NCBI GenBank assembly: GCA_946480345.1
Contig: CAMLJR010000106.1
Location: forward strand, 1-10,680
Direction: 5' to 3'
DNA: 10,680 nucleotides
Source: an uncultured Spongiibacteraceae bacterium
Lineage (GTDB): Bacteria > Pseudomonadota > Gammaproteobacteria > Pseudomonadales > CAMLJR01
The notes beneath the pieces are model-generated. The model was not told where the DNA came from and ran no database searches. It saw only the letters and a list, made by a program, of their open reading frames with translations. Below are positions 6,515-10,680 of this stretch, in pieces; the stretch's first letter is position 1, and every line of letters begins with the position of its first letter. The position numbers and the translations under genes are program-made.

Positions 6515-7219
6515 TCACGATTGTATCTGACCAAGATTGGCGTGCATCACCGCGCCATTAATAACCGGATTCTGCGCGCAGAATTGAATCGTGCGCGCAA
6601 TTTCTTCCGGCTGAATCAAACGTTTTTGCGCAACACCGCCGGCGATTGCCTGCAAAACCTCTTCGTTGTAGCCGACATGTTCGCGCAACATTTCGGTATC
6701 GGTAAAACCCGGACATACGCAGGCGGTGTGGATGCCTGTACCGGCGAGATCCTGACAGGTCGAGCGCATCAATCCGATCATCGCGTGTTTTGACGTGACA
6801 TATGCGCAGCAATTCGGCACGCCGATTTCACCTAACGTCGAACCGATATAAATAATCGACGATGTCGGCTTTAGCGCCGGCAGCAGCAAATGCGTCAATT
6901 GCGCTGGCGCAATGACGTTGATTTCCATAACGCGGCGAAACTCATCGATATCGAGATTCGGCAGCGAATCTTTAATAATCGCGCCGGCATTATGCACAAG
7001 CACGATTTGTTCGGCATCGCTCAGCATCGGCAACACTTCGGCTGTTATGCGCTGTTCCCAACCGCGTTTTGTTAAATCGATATCGATATTGCGAATGCCA
7101 GTTAGCGGCGAAGGTGAGCGCGACACATTGATTACGTCAAAACCATCTTCGTTAAATAACTTAGCCGTAGCGAGGCCGATGCCCCGGCTTGCGCCTGTGA
7201 TAACCAGATATTTTTTCAT
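6515..7219 (-). CDS. Short-chain dehydrogenase/reductase (SDR)
   Basis: A 234-residue classical SDR with an NAD(P)-binding Rossmann fold. The dinucleotide motif is TGASRGIG (8-15), NAGA begins at N77, and the structural Asn is N101. The catalytic residues are Ser127, Tyr140 and Lys144 (YVTSK), with the canonical 13-residue spacing from Ser to Tyr. PGFTDTEML follows at the substrate loop. An Arg in SRS near residue 34, after the second strand, hints at NADPH preference (inference). The substrate is unknown. It starts 31 bases downstream of pldA on the same strand, with a weak GGAAT ahead of the ATG, and is probably co-transcribed with pldA. Convergence with the crotonase gene does not by itself show a shared pathway. 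Confidence 0.92.
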   Translation of the reverse strand: MKKYLVITGASRGIGLATAKLFNEDGFDVINVSRSPSPLTGIRNIDIDLTKRGWEQRITAEVLPMLSDAEQIVLVHNAGAIIKDSLPNLDIDEFRRVMEINVIAPAQLTHLLLPALKPTSSIIYIGSTLGEIGVPNCCAYVTSKHAMIGLMRSTCQDLAGTGIHTACVCPGFTDTEMLREHVGYNEEVLQAIAGGVAQKRLIQPEEIARTIQFCAQNPVINGAVMHANLGQIQS

Positions 7220-7250
7220 TGCACAGATTCCATTAATCGCATAGGTTCCA

Positions 7251-8327
7251 CTAAAGCCAATCGCTGATTAAAAAGCCTAAACCAAAGCTCTGAATGTGGT
7301 GGTTATAATCAATCAGGCTTTCACCGTAACCATTAAAATATTTTGCGTAACCTTTAAGCTTGCCGCCGAGCGGAAAACTATAGGCGATTTCCACGGCGCC
7401 CTTATTGTCGCTGCGTAAATTATTCCGCAGCATCACGCTGAACGTTTGACCGTGTTCGACGAGATATACACCACGCATTTCAAAATGACCCAGATACTTT
7501 TCAATATCCGGATTGTCGTCGCCTTCGCGATCGAGCGGATCATCCTTTTTGTCTTCACGAAAGCGATACCAAGGCATGAAGCTCAATACGAAGTTGTCCT
7601 TTTCCCATAATGTATTGAGCATGATGCGATTCCAGCTTCGCGATAACTCGCCATCGCGGCCGTTCGATTGATGATTGAGAATAATTTGATTGGCTGAATT
7701 GCGCAGACCGAATGGTTCCCAATCATTTTCGAGTGTGAATATCAATTCCGGCTCATGCACCGACTCGCGAAATGCCGCGGAAATATCCCGGTTATACGCT
7801 TGCCAGAACGAGCGATCGGTATAAGCGAATGAAAGATGGCCGTTATCGCCAAGAAGATTTTCAGCCACCAGCACTTTGACGCTCAACTGAAACTGCACCT
7901 CAGTGCGTTGAACGTCGCCCTCGGCGAAGGCCTCGTCATTTGGGTGCCAGGAATACACGACAGGCAGTAAATAATTCGGCCGATGTGGCGTCAATACAAA
8001 GGGGTTGTCGTGTGTATAACGTTCGAGCGCCCGGCGCTTCTCAACGACGCCTTCAGTTTTTGCGGCAACTTCGACAGCATGCTCGGTAGCGGCGATCGGC
8101 TCGGCGGGCGGTTGCTCCAACTTTGTTTCGCATAATGTGCGTAATTCACCCACCGTCGTACTTGCGGTGGCGGATTGCACCGCATTCAACAAACACTCGT
8201 CGAATGTTTCCGGTTTTAATGTTTCCGCATTCGATGTTTCGGCACTCAAAGCGCTGGCGTTTGCATGCAATACATTTGCAGTCAGCAATGCGGTGACAGA
8301 ACAATAGCGGTATACCGATCGGCGCAT
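7251..8327 (-). CDS. pldA: Outer-membrane phospholipase A (OMPLA/PldA)
   Basis: A 358-residue calcium-dependent outer-membrane phospholipase that degrades phospholipids misplaced in the outer leaflet. The catalytic set is conserved: His219 and Ser221 in NHQSNG, and Asn233 in RSWNR. Their spacing equals that of His142, Ser144 and Asn156 in E. coli. Other family blocks are YTDRSFWQAYN, NPDIEKYLG and, near the C-terminus, FNGYGESLIDYN. The last residues (FLISDWL) form a closing barrel strand. Start 8327 is chosen because MRRSVYRY plus a hydrophobic stretch to about LHANA makes a signal peptide. The frame is open 46 codons further, to 8465, with an ATG at 8384, but those would put a long charged segment before it. 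About 57 residues more than in E. coli precede the barrel, including a Cys45/Cys66 pair. Confidence 0.95.
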   Translation of the reverse strand: MRRSVYRYCSVTALLTANVLHANASALSAETSNAETLKPETFDECLLNAVQSATASTTVGELRTLCETKLEQPPAEPIAATEHAVEVAAKTEGVVEKRRALERYTHDNPFVLTPHRPNYLLPVVYSWHPNDEAFAEGDVQRTEVQFQLSVKVLVAENLLGDNGHLSFAYTDRSFWQAYNRDISAAFRESVHEPELIFTLENDWEPFGLRNSANQIILNHQSNGRDGELSRSWNRIMLNTLWEKDNFVLSFMPWYRFREDKKDDPLDREGDDNPDIEKYLGHFEMRGVYLVEHGQTFSVMLRNNLRSDNKGAVEIAYSFPLGGKLKGYAKYFNGYGESLIDYNHHIQSFGLGFLISDWL

Positions 8328-8628
8328 GACGTGAACTCTGAAGGCTGATGCATCGGCGCACAGCGGTATCGCACGAAGATTCATGGTGTCCGCATTTGTC
8401 TTGAGGTGGATAGACAATGTGGACGCTACGCAGTGATTGCGATCATCATAAGGACGTATGCTCATTCAGTCGAGCGCATGCCGCCTGGTTTGCTGCTCGG
8501 TGCAGCGACAGTGCGCACTTGATCCCGGCTTATAGCCATTTTTGGGGTGTTGGTGCGGCGGTGAGTCTTTTATATTGACGTTTCCATTAATCAACCAGAA
8601 CTCGAATGCCGATATGATTCGCTCATCG
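8328..8628. promoter_or_regulatory. Divergent intergenic region between pldA and the PD40 lipoprotein gene
   Basis: This 301-base gap must hold the promoters of both flanking genes. It contains a 6-bp inverted repeat TTGTCT/AGACAA (8396-8401 and 8412-8417), a hairpin GCTGC/GCAGC with a 5-base loop (8492-8506), and the perfect 10-bp palindrome AGTGCGCACT (8510-8519). Candidate -10 boxes are TATATT near 8571-8576 for the right-hand gene and, on the minus strand, TATAAG within GGCTATAAGCC for pldA. Neither has a good -35. I see no convincing additional gene. Confidence 0.35.
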
Positions 8629-9780
8629 ATGTATACCGCACGTCTTCGCCGATACACTTCTCTTCGCCCGCTGTTATTGCTGGTTACGGGTTTAACGATG
8701 GTCGCCTGTGCGCCTCCGAAAAAAGAAGTGCATCCGAATCCTTTCAACGTGGATTATGTTGATCTCCATCCAGACCGTTGCCCGGAAGAACAGCGTATTT
8801 ATCCGCGCCGCGAAGGTCGTAGCTGTCCGTCGGGTTCATTGACCGATTTCACGGTAAAACAATTGACAGATTTCGGCGGTCGCCCCCGCTGGTCGAATGA
8901 CGGTAAACACATTGCGTTCGTCGAAGGCGAATATGCGCAAGCCTATGAAGTCGATGTCGCTACAGGTGTGCAAACCTGCCTCACATGTAATTTCAAACAT
9001 GAAGGTATCTATCGCGTCTATTACATGAACAATGGCGATTACTTATTGCTGAGTACGGAAAAATTTCGTAATCGCTCATTCAATCGCTTCTTCAGCAATG
9101 CAATTTATTGGATGCCGGCCGACCGTTCGCAGCCGCCGAAATATCTCGGCGAAGAACATTTCGAAGGCATCGCTGTGTCGCGTACGTCGCGCAAGATTGC
9201 CTATGCCACCAGCGCAGCTAATACCTTCAGCCCGAGCAAAATGTTTGTGGCGGAAATTAGCGCGAATGGCGAGTTGATGAATAAGCAGGAATTGGCGTTG
9301 CCATTCAAAGGTGGCGAGCGGTGGCGACCATTTGAGGCACAGGATTTCTTTGCCGGCGATAGCGGTTTGATATTTTCGCATTATGCCAAGCCGGTGCAGA
9401 CCTATTCGTACAATTTCACTACGCGCGAGTTAATCAACCAAACGAAAAGTGCGGCGCACGAAGAACCTGAAGGATTATTTCCGGACGATCGTTTCGCGGC
9501 GATGGAGTCGGACCGGCACATTTATAATCGGGACGAGCCGCAGTACGAGCAATTCATCAATTCGGATATCTACATGCTCGGAATCGATGGCACCGGCAAA
9601 AAATCCTATCGCCTTTCGCATGTGGCCCGCGACCCTGAGCGTTGGGCGAACAATCCGAATGTCAGCCCCGATGGTTGCGGCGTGACGTATTCAATCGGCG
9701 TCGGCCCGTCTACAACAAGCAACTTGACCGGCACGTTCGGTGGCGTACAGACGATTGAATTTTTTCAATGTAAGGAATAA
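8629..9780 (+). CDS. Putative lipoprotein with TolB-like PD40 beta-propeller repeats
   Basis: I do not recognise a specific family name. With the start at 8629 the protein is 383 residues. A basic n-region (RLRRYTSLR) and hydrophobic core (PLLLLVTGLTMVA) precede Cys27. MVAC is a poor but possible lipobox, so it is an outer-membrane or periplasmic lipoprotein, or else simply secreted. At least four PD40/WD-like blade motifs can be seen: RPRWSNDGKHIAFVEG, GDYLLLSTEKF, IAVSRTSRKIAYATS and NPNVSPDGCGVTYSIG. A fifth is likely at GDSGLIFSHY. These suggest a TolB-type propeller used for protein or ligand binding. It has seven further cysteines, including CLTC, so disulfides are likely. An ATG at 8614 and a TTG at 8542 are alternative starts; none has a clear Shine-Dalgarno. 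No catalytic motif is visible. Confidence 0.75.
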   Translation: MYTARLRRYTSLRPLLLLVTGLTMVACAPPKKEVHPNPFNVDYVDLHPDRCPEEQRIYPRREGRSCPSGSLTDFTVKQLTDFGGRPRWSNDGKHIAFVEGEYAQAYEVDVATGVQTCLTCNFKHEGIYRVYYMNNGDYLLLSTEKFRNRSFNRFFSNAIYWMPADRSQPPKYLGEEHFEGIAVSRTSRKIAYATSAANTFSPSKMFVAEISANGELMNKQELALPFKGGERWRPFEAQDFFAGDSGLIFSHYAKPVQTYSYNFTTRELINQTKSAAHEEPEGLFPDDRFAAMESDRHIYNRDEPQYEQFINSDIYMLGIDGTGKKSYRLSHVARDPERWANNPNVSPDGCGVTYSIGVGPSTTSNLTGTFGGVQTIEFFQCKE

Positions 9781-9794
9781 GCGAGGGAGCGGAA

Positions 9795-9816
9795 GGGGAT
9801 GCCTTAAAACATCCCC
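9795..9816. other. Weak hairpin between convergent lipoprotein and sufT genes
   Basis: GGGGATG (9795-9801) pairs with CATCCCC (9810-9816) across an A-rich 8-base loop, spanning the sufT stop codon. There is no T-run on either side, so it is only a weak candidate for a shared bidirectional end. Confidence 0.25.
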
Positions 9817-10418
9817 AATTCCAATTTCGCAACTTCCGACAGCATGCTGCGGTTCCATTGCGGCTTGAATACCAGGTTCACTTCGACGTGTTCGACATTC
9901 GGTACTTGTTTTAAACGGCGCGCTGCTTCGGCGCGAAGTACATCGCCCATACCGCAGGCGGGTGCGGTCAGCGTCATATCGATCGACACGTTTTTGCCTT
10001 CGACGCGGCGCGCATAGACGAGACCGAGATCGAGAATATTCACCGGAATTTCCGGGTCGTACACCGTGCGTAAAACTTTATCGACGTGTTCGAGTTTGAT
10101 GATGCCGGGTTCGGCGTCGTCGAAAGTTAATTCGAGGATGGGCTTGCCGAGCGCATCGGCATCAAGGCCATCGATACGATACAAGCGTCCTTCGTATTCG
10201 ACGGAAAAGCTGCCGCCGAGCGCCTGACTGATAATGACTTCGGCTGCATTCGGCAATTGATCGATTTCACCGCTCGGTACGCGCAGTGCGGTGACGGCGC
10301 GACTCAGCGTGGCGCGTTCACGCGTCGAGCTGGGTTTCGACTTCGGGATTAACGGTGAAGCTTTCGCCACATCCGCAGTAAGATCCCGCATTGGGATTAT
10401 CGAATTTGATCGTTTCAT
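9804..10418 (-). CDS. sufT: Putative Fe-S cluster assembly protein SufT (DUF59/MIP18 family)
   Basis: A SufT-type protein, an accessory factor for maturation of Fe-S proteins. The N-terminal SufT part (RVPSG, ISQALGGSFSV, LYRIDGLDADALG) leads into the DUF59/MIP18 domain (DPEIPVNILDLGLVY, TLTAPACGMG with the conserved Cys at bases 9954-9956, FKPQWNRSMLSEVAKLELG). The end is secure and the start is not. The conserved part begins only about residue 35 of this 204-residue reading. The ATG at 10418 is listed because it alone has a good Shine-Dalgarno (GAGGG at 10424-10428), but that sequence is also the codons for the conserved SufA residues EGLNE and may be fortuitous. Alternatives are ATG 10391 and GTG 10370. 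All overlap the upstream sufA by 53-101 bases, so translation is coupled. Confidence 0.88.
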   Translation of the reverse strand: MKRSNSIIPMRDLTADVAKASPLIPKSKPSSTRERATLSRAVTALRVPSGEIDQLPNAAEVIISQALGGSFSVEYEGRLYRIDGLDADALGKPILELTFDDAEPGIIKLEHVDKVLRTVYDPEIPVNILDLGLVYARRVEGKNVSIDMTLTAPACGMGDVLRAEAARRLKQVPNVEHVEVNLVFKPQWNRSMLSEVAKLELGMF

Positions 10419-10680
10419 TGAGGCCCTCTTTCACCAGCCGCAAAGTGCTGCCCGATAATGCGGGAATACTTTTCACATCGACGTACAACGCGACATTGTC
10501 ATTCGCGGCGATGCGCAAATGATTGTCAGGCACCTGCTCGGTCAGTTCCATCACATAGGCATAGCCGGAACAGCCGCTGTCTTTGACGCCGATACGAACA
10601 CCAACCGCTTTCGGCGCTTTCTGCAAATGCCGCTGCAAATGCAATGCGGCTTCCGGCTCGATCGCGAGAATTTGTGATTG
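10318..10680 (-). CDS. sufA: A-type Fe-S carrier SufA/IscA-like (5' end beyond window)
   Basis: The frame is open to the window edge, so this is the C-terminal 120 residues of a HesB/IscA/SufA/ErpA-family carrier that accepts Fe-S clusters from a scaffold and delivers them to apoproteins. The three cluster-binding cysteines are present: one in DSGCSGYAYVM and two in CGCGESF near the C-terminus, with the family motif KEGLNETIKF before them. The reading begins QSQILAIEPEAALHL, which matches the start of the domain, so only a few residues are missing. The direct overlap with sufT argues for SufA of a SUF operon over IscA or ErpA. Its last 10 residues (after SFTV) extend slightly past the usual family end and overlap sufT. 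Confidence 0.88.
   Translation of the reverse strand, partial: QSQILAIEPEAALHLQRHLQKAPKAVGVRIGVKDSGCSGYAYVMELTEQVPDNHLRIAANDNVALYVDVKSIPALSGSTLRLVKEGLNETIKFDNPNAGSYCGCGESFTVNPEVETQLDA

Noticed and set aside
8328..8465. 46-codon upstream extension of the pldA frame to 8465
   Set aside because: It would put a charged segment ahead of the signal peptide and has no ribosome-binding site. The region is better read as the divergent regulatory gap.
5710..9780. Crotonase, SDR, PldA and PD40 lipoprotein as a new multi-gene system
   Set aside because: The genes are in opposite orientations with separate regulation. Each is a common family, and nothing in the sequence links them beyond adjacency.
1..10680. 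CRISPR arrays, tRNA/rRNA genes, insertion sequences, attachment sites
   Set aside because: Reading both strands I saw no regularly spaced repeats, cloverleaf-type sequences, transposase motifs or terminal inverted repeats.

Overview
The window is a chromosomal segment of a gammaproteobacterium with moderate-to-high GC (roughly 52-55% by eye). The family-level evidence is a Spot 42/ErsA-type gap between polA and engB, cytochromes c5 and c4, a periplasmic DsbA, an outer-membrane phospholipase A and a SUF Fe-S locus. From memory, the order polA / engB / cytochrome c / cc4 / dsbA / GGDEF protein matches the conserved Pseudomonas arrangement (PA5493 down to PA5487 in P. aeruginosa). The gene content alone does not fix the genus. 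I see no tRNA, rRNA, CRISPR array, insertion sequence or phage gene.

Left part (1-5597), conserved housekeeping block. It opens with the C-terminal polymerase domain of DNA polymerase I, cut by the window edge. The 156-base gap before the convergent engB holds the strongest non-coding signal here: an ECF/sigma-E-like promoter (GAACTT, 16-base spacer, TCATA), two hairpins, and an intrinsic terminator with a perfect 10-bp stem and a C6 loop. Together these predict an sRNA of about 116 nt at the locus of Spot 42 and ErsA. Beyond engB, a divergent promoter leads to cytochrome c5 and dihaem cytochrome c4, closed by a clear terminator. Then come dsbA, with an unusual C-T-H-C active site, and, 26 bases on, a soluble diguanylate cyclase with GGEEF and an intact RxxD I-site.

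Middle part (5598-9780), more variable. A crotonase-fold protein with PaaG-like active-site residues converges on a short-chain dehydrogenase. The dehydrogenase lies 31 bases downstream of pldA on the same strand, so the two are probably co-transcribed. A 301-base divergent intergenic region with several small palindromes separates pldA from a putative lipoprotein with TolB-like PD40 propeller repeats, whose function I do not recognise.

Right part (9804-10680). On the minus strand, a SufA/IscA-type A-type carrier (cut by the window edge) overlaps a SufT (DUF59/MIP18) gene: the downstream end of a SUF Fe-S assembly operon. The overlap is unusually long because SufT has no ATG, GTG or TTG where its conserved domain begins.

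Functionally the left block joins DNA replication/repair, cell-cycle GTPase, respiratory electron transfer, periplasmic thiol oxidation and c-di-GMP signalling. The middle block is CoA-ester/lipid and envelope related. I found no convincing new multi-gene system. The sRNA candidate is the main previously unannotated element.
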